Source: Desulfotomaculum sp. (lineage in GTDB: Bacteria; Bacillota; Desulfotomaculia; Desulfotomaculales; Desulfohalotomaculaceae). From it: DNA of 58,226 nt. The stretch spans positions 1 to 58,226 of the forward strand of contig JACDOL010000005.1 in assembly GCA_017656165.1 (NCBI GenBank), read 5' to 3'. The position numbers and the translations under genes were made by a program. A model generated the notes under the pieces. It saw only the letters and a list, made by a program, of their open reading frames with translations, had not been told where the DNA came from and did not search any database. Positions 1-7,815 of this stretch are shown piece by piece; within the stretch, counting starts at the first letter, position 1; each line of letters starts with the position of its first letter.

Positions 1-23
1 TGATTCCGGTAAAGTAAGAGATT

Positions 24-62
24 ATAAATAAAGCCTATATCCCGTATAGAGATATAGGCTTT
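24..62 (-). terminator. Intrinsic terminator after uspA
   Basis: A perfect 12-bp stem (30-41 with 51-62) around a 9-nt loop lies 12 nt past the uspA stop. On the minus strand it is followed by a T-rich run (20-29). A/T runs flank both sides, so it may also stop plus-strand transcription. Confidence 0.85.
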
Positions 63-73
63 ATTTTATCTTT

Positions 74-484
74 TTAATTGGTAAAACAGGCCAGCGGTTT
101 TGTTTTTTGTGGAACCACAGTTACCGGGCATTTTGTTTTATGTATAACTTTCTCACTGACACTGCCTAAAAAAACTTCCTGCAGGCGGTTTAATCCCCGG
201 CGTCCCATTATTACCTGGTCATAGGGGCCATTATTAGCATAATAAGCAATAATATCTGCCACTTCATTTTCTCCCTTGTTAATTACAGTTTTTACTGAAA
301 GTCCTTCCCGGTCAAATACCGCTTTTGTCTCCTCGATAACTTTCTGACCATCCACTTGATCATCTTCTACAGCCAGAATTGTTACTTCTATACATGGAAT
401 TAACTTCATAAGAGAAGCAGTATACTCGGCTGCAACAAGGGCACTCCGCGAGCCATCAGTAGGCAGCAGAACCTTAATTCCCAT
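74..484 (-). CDS. Universal stress protein, UspA family
   Basis: A 136-aa cytoplasmic universal stress protein. These are small alpha/beta nucleotide-binding proteins, usually dimers, linked to stress survival; the specific role cannot be read from sequence. It begins MGIKVLLPTDGS, the usual first strand with its conserved Asp. Near the C-terminus it has the ATP-binding pattern G-x2-G-x9-G-S (GRRGLNRLQ...LGS) followed by a CPVTVVP strand. The frame stays open 27 codons further upstream, but I chose the ATG at 484 because a GGGGGAG ribosome binding site precedes it and family homology begins there. It is the last gene before the terminator at 62 and follows the cysteine desulfurase-family gene by 86 nt, probably with its own promoter. 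Confidence 0.88.
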   Translation of the reverse strand: MGIKVLLPTDGSRSALVAAEYTASLMKLIPCIEVTILAVEDDQVDGQKVIEETKAVFDREGLSVKTVINKGENEVADIIAYYANNGPYDQVIMGRRGLNRLQEVFLGSVSEKVIHKTKCPVTVVPQKTKPLACFTN

Positions 485-536
485 CGGCTTTTCTCCCCCC
501 CGTAAAAAATAATGCAGCATTTCACAATCTATATAT

Positions 537-565
537 AGTTTAACATGATTGCCAGGGTAATACAA
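537..565 (-). promoter_or_regulatory. Putative sigma-A promoter for uspA
   Basis: On the minus strand TTGTAT (565-560) and TAAACT (542-537) are separated by 17 bp, ending about 50 nt upstream of the uspA start. The elements are imperfect and overlap the end of the upstream gene. Confidence 0.4.
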
Positions 566-570
566 TTAAT

Positions 571-1728
571 TTAATTCTTCGGGAGTTCAGAAGTTATTTC
601 TTTCAAGCAGTCTAAAGCATAGTCAACTTCTTCAGGCTTGTTAAAATAGGAAAAAGAAAACCTCACCAGCTTGCGCTCAAATGTTCCCATCGTCCGGTGA
701 GCATCAGGAGCACAATGAAGGCCTGCCCGGCAGGCAATGTTATATTTTTCATCCAGTATATTACCAACATCACCCGCTTTTAATCCTTTTATTTCAAAAG
801 ATACCACCGGGAGCTGTTTTCCTGCGTCCCTGGGACCGTATATCACCAATTCAGATATTTCCCTAGCCCCATTTAAAAACCTCTTTGTTAACTGCTGTTC
901 ATATTCCTTAATGTTATCTATCCCTACCTGGTGAATATATCTAAGCCCTGCTCGCAAACCGGCTATACCTACAGCATTCAGCGTCCCGCTTTCAAATTTT
1001 TCCGGCAAAATTTCCGGCTGTCCCGGGGTATCTGATTTACTGCCTGTCCCACCTTGGCGCAGGGGCTGTACCGGCAGTCCTCCAGACACATATAAACCGC
1101 CGGTTCCCTGGGGCCCATATAAACTTTTATGTCCTGGGAAAACCATCATGCTAATATTATATTTTTTAACATCTATATCTTCTATACCCGCACTTTGTGA
1201 AGCATCCAAAAGAAAGTAAATATTGTGTTTTTTTGCCAGTTCACCAATTTCTTTTATGGGCATAATGGTTCCCGTTACATTGGAAGCATGGGTAATAACT
1301 ATTAATTTTGTATTTGGTTTTACAGCCTTTTCAATATCTTTAACGCAGATGCTGCCCTGGCAGTCACATTTTACTTTTGTCACCTGGACGCCTTGTTTTT
1401 CTAAAATGTATAAAGGCCGGCTGACAGAATTGTGCTCCATAGAACTGGTTATTACGTGGTCACCGGGTTTTAGTATCCCTTTTATAGCGGTGTTCAGCCC
1501 GTCGGTGGCATTTAGAGTAAAGCTTATCTGTTCATGATCATCTATATTAAACTGTTTAGCCAGTAGTTCCCGGGTTTCATCAACCATGCGGTTGGCTTCT
1601 ACCGTTCTCTTATGCCCGGCACGCCCGGGACTGGCTCCTACTTCTCTTAAAAAGTGTTCCACAGCCTGCAGTACAGACGGCGGCTTGGGCCAGGAAGTAG
1701 CAGCATTATCAAAATAAACGTATCTCAT
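571..1728 (-). CDS. Cysteine desulfurase-family aminotransferase (class V, PLP)
   Basis: A 385-aa PLP enzyme of the NifS/SufS/Csd superfamily. Such enzymes release sulfur from cysteine as a persulfide for Fe-S clusters or thio-cofactors. The N-terminus has the substrate-loop motif YFDNAATSWPKP. The PLP Schiff-base lysine is in FPGHKSLYGPQG (K201). A mobile-loop cysteine lies in RAGLHCAPDAH (C339), which is the SufS-like persulfide site. No suf or isc partner is adjacent, so the sulfur acceptor is unknown, and a selenocysteine lyase role is possible. The frame opens with a GTG 9 nt upstream, but that GTG is part of the GAGGTG ribosome binding site, so the ATG at 1728 is the better start (spacing 6). 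Confidence 0.88.
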   Translation of the reverse strand: MRYVYFDNAATSWPKPPSVLQAVEHFLREVGASPGRAGHKRTVEANRMVDETRELLAKQFNIDDHEQISFTLNATDGLNTAIKGILKPGDHVITSSMEHNSVSRPLYILEKQGVQVTKVKCDCQGSICVKDIEKAVKPNTKLIVITHASNVTGTIMPIKEIGELAKKHNIYFLLDASQSAGIEDIDVKKYNISMMVFPGHKSLYGPQGTGGLYVSGGLPVQPLRQGGTGSKSDTPGQPEILPEKFESGTLNAVGIAGLRAGLRYIHQVGIDNIKEYEQQLTKRFLNGAREISELVIYGPRDAGKQLPVVSFEIKGLKAGDVGNILDEKYNIACRAGLHCAPDAHRTMGTFERKLVRFSFSYFNKPEEVDYALDCLKEITSELPKN

Positions 1729-1851
1729 ATATGTCACCTCAAAATTTGTATTTTAATATAATGAAACATAAACACTTGTTAGCAGCATTCTTTAAATAAT
1801 TATTTTGAGTTAATATGCAGTGTATTAATCATTTTCTTTGAGGTGTTTACA

Positions 1852-2022
1852 ATGTATTGCAGTTTGATCCCAGGGGCTTTTTCCGTATTACTGGCCTTCA
1901 GCAGGAACACTAAAAATGAAAAAACCATGATTTTTGCCACCCTTGAAGACAATCCAAAAATTTATATGCTCAACCTTTATGATAACAGCATTCAGGCCAT
2001 TGGACGGATAATACAAAATTGA
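1852..2022 (+). CDS. Small 56-codon ORF of unknown function on the plus strand
   Basis: I do not recognise this protein. It starts MYCSLIPGAFSVLLAFSRN, a short hydrophobic N-terminal stretch, and continues with IFATLEDNPKIYMLNLYDN and IQAIGRIIQN. The second half resembles one beta-strand repeat of a propeller-like protein, but that is only an impression. Support for a real gene: a strong GAGGTG ribosome binding site 6 nt before the ATG, ordinary codon use, and position in an otherwise empty gap. It is divergent from the desulfurase gene and convergent with cwlD (stop 2022, cwlD end 2036). It could be a remnant of a longer gene. No clear plus-strand promoter was found. Confidence 0.5.
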   Translation: MYCSLIPGAFSVLLAFSRNTKNEKTMIFATLEDNPKIYMLNLYDNSIQAIGRIIQN

Positions 2023-2035
2023 GAACAGTTAATTA

Positions 2036-2794
2036 TTAATTCTGGTGCTTAACTTCTAGTTTTTCTGCTTTGTCTGCATAATATTTAATTATCCCGGCAT
2101 AAATGCTCCAAGCCATTTTAGATTGGTACGCTGGGTCAAGAAGTAAGCTTTGTTCTTTGGGGTTAGTAATAAATCCAGTTTCCACTATTACCGTGGGCAT
2201 TTTTGTATTCCTGGTAACATAATAATCTACCCCTTTTGCTTTACGTTTAGTGTTCCCTAACAATCTAATAATTTCATCCTGGATGCATTCTGCCAGCATT
2301 TTACTATCTTCCGAACCAGGTTGATAAAACACCTGCGCACCGTGCTGGTTGGAGTCGGGAAAACTGTTGCAGTGAATGCTGATAAACAAATCAGCTTGGC
2401 GCTCGTTAGCCATTTTTACTCTCTTGGCTAAATCCTCCCGGTGCTTGGCCGGCCATCCTTTGGTTTCAGAACTGGATAAATGCATATCACACTCCCTGGT
2501 CATGATTACTGCAGCCCCAGCCTGCCCTAAAATTACAGCCAGGCGTTTTGCTATTTCTAAATTTATATCTTTTTCTTTAACGCCATTTTCTGCCATTTTG
2601 CCAGGGTCCACTCCCCCGTGCCCTGGATCTACTACAATTACCTTGTTGGCCACCGACCAAGACATTACTGAAATTGATTTTTGCTCTAAGCGCACCTGCG
2701 ACACCCCGTAAAGCTTTACCAGCATAACTGCTGCTATAAGTCCATAAATAATATAGCGCTTACGAAAACGAATTACTTTAAAATATGTAAACAA
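2036..2794 (-). CDS. cwlD: N-acetylmuramoyl-L-alanine amidase CwlD
   Basis: A 252-aa Amidase_3 hydrolase. CwlD cleaves the muramic acid side chain so that muramic-delta-lactam can form in spore cortex peptidoglycan. Residues 14-30 form a membrane anchor or uncleaved signal. Zinc ligands are visible at H59 (VVDPGHGG), E80 (DINLEIA) and H141 (SISIH-type motif FISIHCNS), with the catalytic Glu at 205 (IVETGFITN). The start is a TTG at 2794 behind a good AAGGAG ribosome binding site with 8-nt spacing. Position after rplM-rpsI and a terminator is usual in Firmicutes. A 22-bp perfect inverted repeat lies just upstream and may affect expression. Confidence 0.93.
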   Translation of the reverse strand: MFTYFKVIRFRKRYIIYGLIAAVMLVKLYGVSQVRLEQKSISVMSWSVANKVIVVDPGHGGVDPGKMAENGVKEKDINLEIAKRLAVILGQAGAAVIMTRECDMHLSSSETKGWPAKHREDLAKRVKMANERQADLFISIHCNSFPDSNQHGAQVFYQPGSEDSKMLAECIQDEIIRLLGNTKRKAKGVDYYVTRNTKMPTVIVETGFITNPKEQSLLLDPAYQSKMAWSIYAGIIKYYADKAEKLEVKHQN

Positions 2795-2833
2795 TTTTCA
2801 CACTCCTTGTACAATTTCTAAAAAATGTTATGC

Positions 2834-2880
2834 AATTAAAGCCCATAAAATGCATCAAATGCATTTTATGGGCTTTAATT
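2834..2880. repeat. Perfect 22-bp inverted repeat upstream of cwlD
   Basis: Arms 2834-2855 and 2859-2880 are exact reverse complements around a 3-nt CAA loop. On the minus strand the repeat is followed by a TTTTTT run (2816-2821) and then the cwlD ribosome binding site, so it could be a terminator or attenuator in the cwlD leader. It could also be a cruciform or operator. Its length and perfection exceed the other terminators in the window. Confidence 0.75.
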
Positions 2881-2933
2881 TTAACGCCGGTACATATACT
2901 TGAACGAACTCCTCTAAATTTCAACTTTCGTAA

Positions 2934-2953
2934 GGGCGCGATTCATCGCGCCC
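2934..2953. repeat. GC-rich 20-nt palindrome (REP-like)
   Basis: GGGCGCGAT-TC-ATCGCGCCC is a perfect 9-bp palindrome in AT-rich DNA between rpsI and cwlD. Short GC-rich palindromes of this kind occur as dispersed repeats in many genomes. No second copy is visible in this window, so repeat status is inferred. Confidence 0.5.
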
Positions 2954-3021
2954 AGACATGCATTATATCTTTCATTTAGTCTAACGCACATAGATAACGC
3001 AAGCTCACCATATAAGTTCGT

Positions 3022-3053
3022 GAAAAAACAAAAAAGGAAGGCTCGGCCTTCCT
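3022..3053 (-). terminator. Intrinsic terminator of the rplM-rpsI operon
   Basis: The stem GGAAGGC/GCCTTCC (3036-3042 with 3046-3052, 3-nt loop) is followed on the minus strand by TTTTTTGTTTTTT. It lies 25 nt past the rpsI stop. Confidence 0.93.
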
Positions 3054-3077
3054 CTTCTGGCAAAACCATATAAGTTT

Positions 3078-3470
3078 TTAACGCTTGGAAAACTGGGGTG
3101 CACGACGGGCTTTTTTCAAACCGTACTTCCGACGCTCTTTCATACGTGGGTCACGGGTTAAGAATCCAGCACGCTTTAAAGCGGGGCGAAGGTTGGGGTC
3201 TGCTTGAATCAGTGCTCTGGCGATACCCAATTTAAGTGCGCCAGCTTGACCGCTTACACCGCCGCCTTTGACTCTTGCTTTAACGTCGAAGCGCCCGGTT
3301 GTACCGGTAATTTCTAGAGGCTGACGTACAACCATTTCTAATGTCTTGCGACCAAAGTATTCCTCTAACTGTTTATTATTAATAGAGATGTTACCCTCGC
3401 CAGGTACCAAGTAAACCCGTGCTATTGCATTTTTTCTTCGACCGGTACCATAAAACTGCACTTGGGCCAC
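3078..3470 (-). CDS. rpsI: 30S ribosomal protein S9
   Basis: 130 aa, the normal length for bacterial S9, which binds the head of the 30S subunit and reaches the P-site tRNA with its basic tail. Visible family signatures are [15 protein letters not shown] near the N-terminus, the central GGG(V/I)SGQAGA motif and the invariant C-terminal tail ending [12 protein letters not shown], whose last Arg contacts P-site tRNA. The start is a GTG at 3470 with an AAGGAGG ribosome binding site upstream. It follows rplM by 35 nt and is the last gene of this two-gene operon. Confidence 0.98.
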   Translation of the reverse strand: MAQVQFYGTGRRKNAIARVYLVPGEGNISINNKQLEEYFGRKTLEMVVRQPLEITGTTGRFDVKARVKGGGVSGQAGALKLGIARALIQADPNLRPALKRAGFLTRDPRMKERRKYGLKKARRAPQFSKR

Positions 3471-3505
3471 TCAAAAAGCCTCCTTCCGTAAACAGCTTCT
3501 TTGTT

Positions 3506-3937
3506 TTAAAAATTCCAGGTTTCAGGTTTCTGTGCTTGGTGCGGGTGTTCAGCACCACGATATACCTTCAGTTTCTTAAACATTTTCCTGCCCAGTGAAT
3601 TTTTAGGCAGCATTCCTTTAACAGCCTTCTCTACTACCTTTTCAGGGCTTTTTTGCAAAAAGTGTTCATAGGTCATCTGTTTTAATCCGCCAGGATAACC
3701 ACTGTGGCGATAGTACATTTTTTGTCTTAATTTATTGCCGGTTAATACTACCTTTTCAGCATTCAGTACAATAACATGGTCGCCTGTGTCCACATGAGGC
3801 GTATAAGTAGGTTTATGTTTACCCCGCAGGATGCGAGCAACTTCTGCAGCCAGCCTTCCCAGGGGTTTACCTTCTGCATCAATTACATACCATTTACGCT
3901 CTACCTCTTTAGGCTTAGCCATGTAAGTAGTCCTCAT
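3506..3937 (-). CDS. rplM: 50S ribosomal protein L13
   Basis: 143 aa, normal for L13, an early assembly protein of the 50S subunit. Visible motifs: [17 protein letters not shown] at the N-terminus, the [19 protein letters not shown] block, and [12 protein letters not shown]. The ATG at 3937 is placed by an AGGAGGGG ribosome binding site 4-5 nt upstream. A second ATG five codons in is also possible, but the extra residues are common in the family. It is first gene of the rplM-rpsI operon, with a consensus promoter and a probable L13 autoregulatory leader. Confidence 0.98.
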   Translation of the reverse strand: MRTTYMAKPKEVERKWYVIDAEGKPLGRLAAEVARILRGKHKPTYTPHVDTGDHVIVLNAEKVVLTGNKLRQKMYYRHSGYPGGLKQMTYEHFLQKSPEKVVEKAVKGMLPKNSLGRKMFKKLKVYRGAEHPHQAQKPETWNF

Positions 3938-3999
3938 ATTTTCCCCTCCTTGCTAGCTATGACCTCCAGCAGAACGGGGCCACTGCCTTTGGCCACATA
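3938..3999 (-). promoter_or_regulatory. Probable L13 ribosomal-protein leader
   Basis: The roughly 60-nt transcribed leader has paired elements: TGGCC and GGCCCC flanking AAAGGCAGT, an outer TATG/CATA pair, and then GCTAGCAAGGAGG with the ribosome binding site. Firmicutes are known to carry an L13 leader RNA (Rfam L13_leader) here for feedback by the L13 protein. I assign it by position and resemblance, not by a covariance search. Confidence 0.5.
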
Positions 4000-4004
4000 A
4001 TTGT

Positions 4005-4033
4005 ATTTTAATATATGGAATTTATGGTGTCAA
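4005..4033 (-). promoter_or_regulatory. Sigma-A promoter for rplM-rpsI
   Basis: On the minus strand TTGACA (4033-4028) and TAAAAT (4010-4005) have exactly 17 bp between them. It fires into the L13 leader. Confidence 0.85.
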
Positions 4034-4087
4034 GAAAAACACGTTACCTGGCGTTTCATTAGCGCCTGCTGTTTATTATTTATATAA

Positions 4088-4828
4088 TTAATAGTAAACT
4101 TTTTCCATGCAGAGGCCCTGGGGGGGCACTGTTGGACCTGCTTTAGTTCGATCTCTGCTTTCCAAGATTAATTTTACATCATCTGGTTTAATTTTCCCCA
4201 GTCCCACTTGAATGAGCGTCCCGGTCATAATCCTGACCATATTATACAAAAACCCGTTTGCTGTGAACCTTAAATACAATTTACAGCCGTCCCGCTTCAC
4301 AGATGCTTCTGTTAATTTTCTAACCGTTGTTTTTACGGGGGTACCCTGGGCCTGAAAGGATTTAAAATCATGTTCTCCAACCAAGTACTGGGCTGCCCTG
4401 TTCATTGCATCGTCATCCAATGGGCGAGGCTCATGCAGGGCATACCTCTTGGTAAACGGGTCAGGCAGCCGCTGGTTTAATATGGTGTACACGTATGTTT
4501 TTTTTACAGCTGAAAAACGAGCATGAAATTCATCTGGCACTTTTTCAGCTTTTAATACCACCACATCCCCCGGCAGAAGAGCATTTACCGCCAGGGGTAT
4601 TTTATCCAGCGGAACTGGCCATGATTCGGACTTAAAATTAACCACTTGCCCCTTGGCATGGACACCAGAGTCCGTCCGACCTGCCCCGGTAACCTGTATC
4701 CTTTGTTTGGCCAGTTTTGAAAGAGCTTTTTCCAGCACTTCCTGAATGGTAACAAAGCCGGTGCCGCGCTGTTCCTGAAAACCGTGATAATCTGTCCCAT
4801 CGTATGCAACAGTCAGTTTTATATTCAT
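4088..4828 (-). CDS. truA: tRNA pseudouridine(38-40) synthase TruA
   Basis: 246 aa, typical for TruA, which isomerises uridines 38-40 of the tRNA anticodon arm. The catalytic Asp is D53 in [11 protein letters not shown]. Other family blocks are [10 protein letters not shown] at the N-terminus, the [14 protein letters not shown] motif, and [13 protein letters not shown] near the C-terminus. The frame opens four codons earlier at a TTG inside the end of ecfT. I prefer the ATG at 4828, because the GGTGA overlapping the ecfT stop serves as its ribosome binding site, which implies translational coupling. It is the last gene of the ecfA1-ecfA2-ecfT-truA run, a standard Firmicute order. Confidence 0.96.
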   Translation of the reverse strand: MNIKLTVAYDGTDYHGFQEQRGTGFVTIQEVLEKALSKLAKQRIQVTGAGRTDSGVHAKGQVVNFKSESWPVPLDKIPLAVNALLPGDVVVLKAEKVPDEFHARFSAVKKTYVYTILNQRLPDPFTKRYALHEPRPLDDDAMNRAAQYLVGEHDFKSFQAQGTPVKTTVRKLTEASVKRDGCKLYLRFTANGFLYNMVRIMTGTLIQVGLGKIKPDDVKLILESRDRTKAGPTVPPQGLCMEKVYY

Positions 4829-4833
4829 TACTT

Positions 4834-5637
4834 TCACCAACCCGCCAAACGAAGGATAACTGCTTCTATCGCAAATATTGAGGACAGCAGCACTGCCAGC
4901 ACATCACCCCTGCCCACAGTCATCCTGTACATTGTAGTGCGCTTTATATCTCCCCGGTAGCAGCGTGCTTCCATAGCCATCGCCAGTTCTTCTGCCCTTC
5001 GCAGTGAGCCTGCCAGCAGCGGGACGATAAACGGGATTAAAGCCTTCATTCTTTTGGTAAAACCACCGCTGGTTAAATCAGACCCCCTGGAACGCTGGGC
5101 CTTTATAATTGTGTCAGCCTCGTTTATTAATGTGGGTATAAAGCGCAGGGCGATGGTCATCATTACTGCCAGCTCACGAACTGGAATCCCAATTTTTTTA
5201 AACGGCTGCAGTATTTTTTCCAATCCATGAGTTAATGCTATCGGTGAAGTGGTAATTGTAAGTACTGAGGCCAGCAGTACAATATACAATAATCTTCCCG
5301 CCATTAAGGATGCCTTTTCAAGGCCCTGTTTAGTAATATCAAATTTCCCCAGGGTCAGAACAGGTTCTCCCGGTATTGAAAAAGCCTGAAATAGAAAGCT
5401 GAATCCCACTAAGAACAGCAGGGGCTTTAAACCCCTAAAAGCATAAAAAGATGCTTTTCCGGCAAACATCATTGCCAGTAAAACAACTCCCCCTGAGATT
5501 AACAGGCCTTGTATCCCAGGCTGAAGCAGTATTCCCCCGGAAGTAATCATTACAGCAATAATTTTGCAGGACGGGTTCAGCTTATGAACCGGGGATTCAC
5601 CGGCTATATACTGTCCCAGGGTAATATTGCCCAGCAT
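4834..5637 (-). CDS. ecfT: Energy-coupling factor transporter transmembrane protein EcfT
   Basis: 267 aa, an integral membrane protein. EcfT is the scaffold that couples the two ATPases EcfA1/EcfA2 to exchangeable substrate-binding S proteins for vitamins or metals. It starts [20 protein letters not shown], the usual cytoplasmic entry, followed by several hydrophobic segments. The two coupling-helix motifs are present as QRSRGSD and MEARCYRGD. No S component is encoded nearby, so this is probably the shared group II module serving several S proteins elsewhere. It lies 2 nt after ecfA2 and 6 nt before the chosen truA start. Confidence 0.95.
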   Translation of the reverse strand: MLGNITLGQYIAGESPVHKLNPSCKIIAVMITSGGILLQPGIQGLLISGGVVLLAMMFAGKASFYAFRGLKPLLFLVGFSFLFQAFSIPGEPVLTLGKFDITKQGLEKASLMAGRLLYIVLLASVLTITTSPIALTHGLEKILQPFKKIGIPVRELAVMMTIALRFIPTLINEADTIIKAQRSRGSDLTSGGFTKRMKALIPFIVPLLAGSLRRAEELAMAMEARCYRGDIKRTTMYRMTVGRGDVLAVLLSSIFAIEAVILRLAGW

Positions 5638-5639
5638 TT

Positions 5640-6506
5640 TTACCCTCCTGTTTTCTTTCGCCGGTCTCTTATCCTGGCAATCTCTTCAACTGCTTCATTA
5701 AGCCCCAGCACATCAGTCCGAACAGGTATACCCATTTCAAACAGTTTCCTTGTTACTTCTATTTCTACCGGGACATTCAACCCAATTTGAATTAATCTCT
5801 CCGGCTGCTTGAATATGTCTTTAGGCTTTCCCTGCAGCGCTATTCTTCCCCGGTCCATCACTACCAGCCAGTGAGCCAGCTCGGCAGCATCGTCTATGCT
5901 GTGAGTAACTAGGATAACTGTGATACCGGTGCTCTGCTGCAGTTTTCTAATTAAGTTTAAAAAGCGGCTTTTAGCAGCTGGATCCAGGCCGGCTGTAGGT
6001 TCATCTAGAACCAGTATTTTGGGCTGCATGGCTAAAATCCCGGCAATGGCCACCCGCCTTTTCATCCCACCGCTTAAACTTTGCGGTGATCTTGACAGTA
6101 TTTCTTCAGGCAGGCCGATATCATCCAGGGCTTTTATTACTCTTTTCTTTACTTCAATCTCATTTAATCCTAAGTTCTTAGGACCAAAAGCTATATCATC
6201 ATAAACTGTTTCTTCAAACAACTGCTGTTCAGGATATTGAAATACCAGCCCAACTTCTTTCCACAAGTTCATTCTAACAGCCTTGTCCGCAGTACTGCGT
6301 CCAAGGACGTTTACAGACCCCTTTTGTGGAGCCAGCAGTCCATTAAAATGCTGCACCAGGGTAGATTTTCCTGAGCCGGTGGGACCAATAATACCAACAA
6401 TTTGTCCCTGGGCTATGTTTAATGATACATCCTTTAATGCCTGCTTAGCAAAAGGTGTACCCATTGAATGTATATAACTGAGACTTTTTACTTCAACTGC
6501 CCACAT
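5640..6506 (-). CDS. ecfA2: Energy-coupling factor ATPase EcfA2
   Basis: 288 aa ABC ATPase of the ECF type. Walker A is GPTGSGKST at 41-49, the Q-loop region is FQYPEQQLFEET near 89-100, the ABC signature is LSGGMKR at 143-149, Walker B is ILVLDEP at 164-170, and the switch His is in VTHSID. The YPEQQLFE motif is typical of ECF A subunits. It forms a heterodimer with EcfA1 on EcfT at the membrane. The start overlaps the end of ecfA1 by 19 nt, so the two are probably translationally coupled; the ribosome binding site (GGTGG) is weak, consistent with that. Confidence 0.95.
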   Translation of the reverse strand: MWAVEVKSLSYIHSMGTPFAKQALKDVSLNIAQGQIVGIIGPTGSGKSTLVQHFNGLLAPQKGSVNVLGRSTADKAVRMNLWKEVGLVFQYPEQQLFEETVYDDIAFGPKNLGLNEIEVKKRVIKALDDIGLPEEILSRSPQSLSGGMKRRVAIAGILAMQPKILVLDEPTAGLDPAAKSRFLNLIRKLQQSTGITVILVTHSIDDAAELAHWLVVMDRGRIALQGKPKDIFKQPERLIQIGLNVPVEIEVTRKLFEMGIPVRTDVLGLNEAVEEIARIRDRRKKTGG

Positions 6507-7354
6507 AAAGATTCCACCAGTTCAGCAGTTTTTAACGGCAGGCTGGCAAATGAAAATCCCCTCAGCTGCAGTTTTTCAGCCATCCGGGCAGCGCCGGGCA
6601 GGACCAATCCGTATTTATCTATTTCACGTCCCCGGGAAAAAAGCTCTCTTGGTGGTTCATCTATGATTATCTTTCCTTTATCCATAAGCAGCACGCGATC
6701 TGCATGCACCACCTCATCCATCAGGTGAGTAATTAAAACAATAGTGATATTCATCCGGCGGTTAAGCTTTATTACTGCTTCCATTACCCCTGCTCTTCCT
6801 GCCGGGTCTATCATAGATGTTGGTTCATCCAGGACTAAACACTGGGGTTCCATTGCCAGGGCCCCGGCAATAGCCAGCCGCTGCTTTTGGCCCCCTGAGA
6901 GCACATGCGGTGGCTGGTCTTTATACTCGGCCAAATTCAGCAGGTCTAAATAATAATTAACCCGCCTTCTTATTTCTTCTGGGTTAAGCCCCAAGTTTTC
7001 TGGTCCAAAAGCTACATCTTCTTCACAAACTGCAGCAACCAGCTGGTTGTCAGGGTTCTGAAAAACCATTCCCACCCTGGAGCGAATTTCCCATATATTC
7101 TGTTCACAACTGGTATCAAGGCAGTCTATAACAACACGGCCCCGGTCTGGTATTAGCAGGGCATTTATATGTTTGGCTAAGGTTGATTTGCCGGAACCGT
7201 TCCCTCCTACCACTGCTACAAACTGACCGCGCCTTATTTTTAGATTTACACCGTTAAGGGCTTTAACTTGTTCATTAGGTCCTACCCGGTATGAGTAGTG
7301 TACATCTTCAAAGGAAATCAATACATCTTTATTGTCAGCGTTGGAAGGGCTCAA
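6488..7354 (-). CDS. ecfA1: Energy-coupling factor ATPase EcfA1
   Basis: 288 aa ABC ATPase, the first gene of the ECF module. Walker A is GGNGSGKST at 50-58, the Q-loop is FQNPDNQLVAAVCEEDVAFG, the signature is LSGGQKQ at 152-158, and Walker B is CLVLDEP at 172-178. The FQNPDNQ motif marks the A1 subunit, versus FQYPEQQ in A2. The start is a TTG at 7354 preceded by GTGAGG at 5-nt spacing; no ATG is suitably placed. It follows the rplQ terminator by about 70 nt, so it may depend on read-through or on a promoter I could not identify. Confidence 0.94.
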   Translation of the reverse strand: MSPSNADNKDVLISFEDVHYSYRVGPNEQVKALNGVNLKIRRGQFVAVVGGNGSGKSTLAKHINALLIPDRGRVVIDCLDTSCEQNIWEIRSRVGMVFQNPDNQLVAAVCEEDVAFGPENLGLNPEEIRRRVNYYLDLLNLAEYKDQPPHVLSGGQKQRLAIAGALAMEPQCLVLDEPTSMIDPAGRAGVMEAVIKLNRRMNITIVLITHLMDEVVHADRVLLMDKGKIIIDEPPRELFSRGREIDKYGLVLPGAARMAEKLQLRGFSFASLPLKTAELVESLCGQLK

Positions 7355-7392
7355 AAATTCCTCACCTTACCAATGCCCCTAAACGCCGATAA

Positions 7393-7413
7393 GGAAATCG
7401 CTTTGCGATTTCC
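7393..7413. repeat. 9-bp hairpin between rplQ terminator and ecfA1
   Basis: GGAAATCGC / GCGATTTCC is a perfect 9-bp stem with a TTT loop. It is not followed by a T-run on the minus strand, so it is not a standard terminator. It would be part of any read-through mRNA entering ecfA1. Confidence 0.6.
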
Positions 7414-7420
7414 CACGACG

Positions 7421-7461
7421 AAAAAACATTTTGGAGGCGACCACACTTTAGTGAGGCCGCC
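7421..7461 (-). terminator. Terminator at the end of the S10-spc-alpha array
   Basis: A 12-position stem (7436-7447 with 7450-7461, one G-T pair and one mismatch) starts 2 nt after the rplQ stop. It is followed on the minus strand by TCCAAAATGTTTTTT (7421-7435). The U-run is about 10 nt from the stem, so termination may be partial. Confidence 0.65.
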
Positions 7462-7462
7462 A

Positions 7463-7801
7463 TTATATCAGCTCTATAACTGCCATTGGCGCTGCATCGC
7501 CCCGGCGTGGACCTATTTTTACAATACGGGTATAACCACCTGGACGATCTGCATATTTAGGGGCAATGTCATTAAACAGCTTTCTTACCACATCTTTTTC
7601 GTAAATATATTCTAAGCACTGGCGTCTGGCATGCAGGTCATTTCTCTTGGCCAGAGTTACCAGCTTTTCTGCTATGCTCCTAACTTCCTTGGCCCGGGCT
7701 TCTGTAGTTTCAATACGATTGTTCCGGAACAGGGAAGTTACCAAGTTGCGAAGCATCGCTTTACGGTGACCGGTGTTGCGACCTAACTTGCGATAGCTCA
7801 C
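7463..7801 (-). CDS. rplQ: 50S ribosomal protein L17
   Basis: 112 aa, normal for the short bacterial L17, which sits near the polypeptide exit on the 50S subunit. It starts [20 protein letters not shown], the family hallmark, and contains [13 protein letters not shown] and the C-terminal [19 protein letters not shown] block. It follows rpoA by 14 nt and ends the alpha operon. Confidence 0.98.
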   Translation of the reverse strand: MSYRKLGRNTGHRKAMLRNLVTSLFRNNRIETTEARAKEVRSIAEKLVTLAKRNDLHARRQCLEYIYEKDVVRKLFNDIAPKYADRPGGYTRIVKIGPRRGDAAPMAVIELI

Positions 7802-7815
7802 CGTTCTTCCCTCCC

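Noticed and set aside
1738-1851. Promoters for the desulfurase gene and the plus-strand small ORF
   Set aside because: Only AT-rich partial matches were found; no -35/-10 pair had acceptable spacing.
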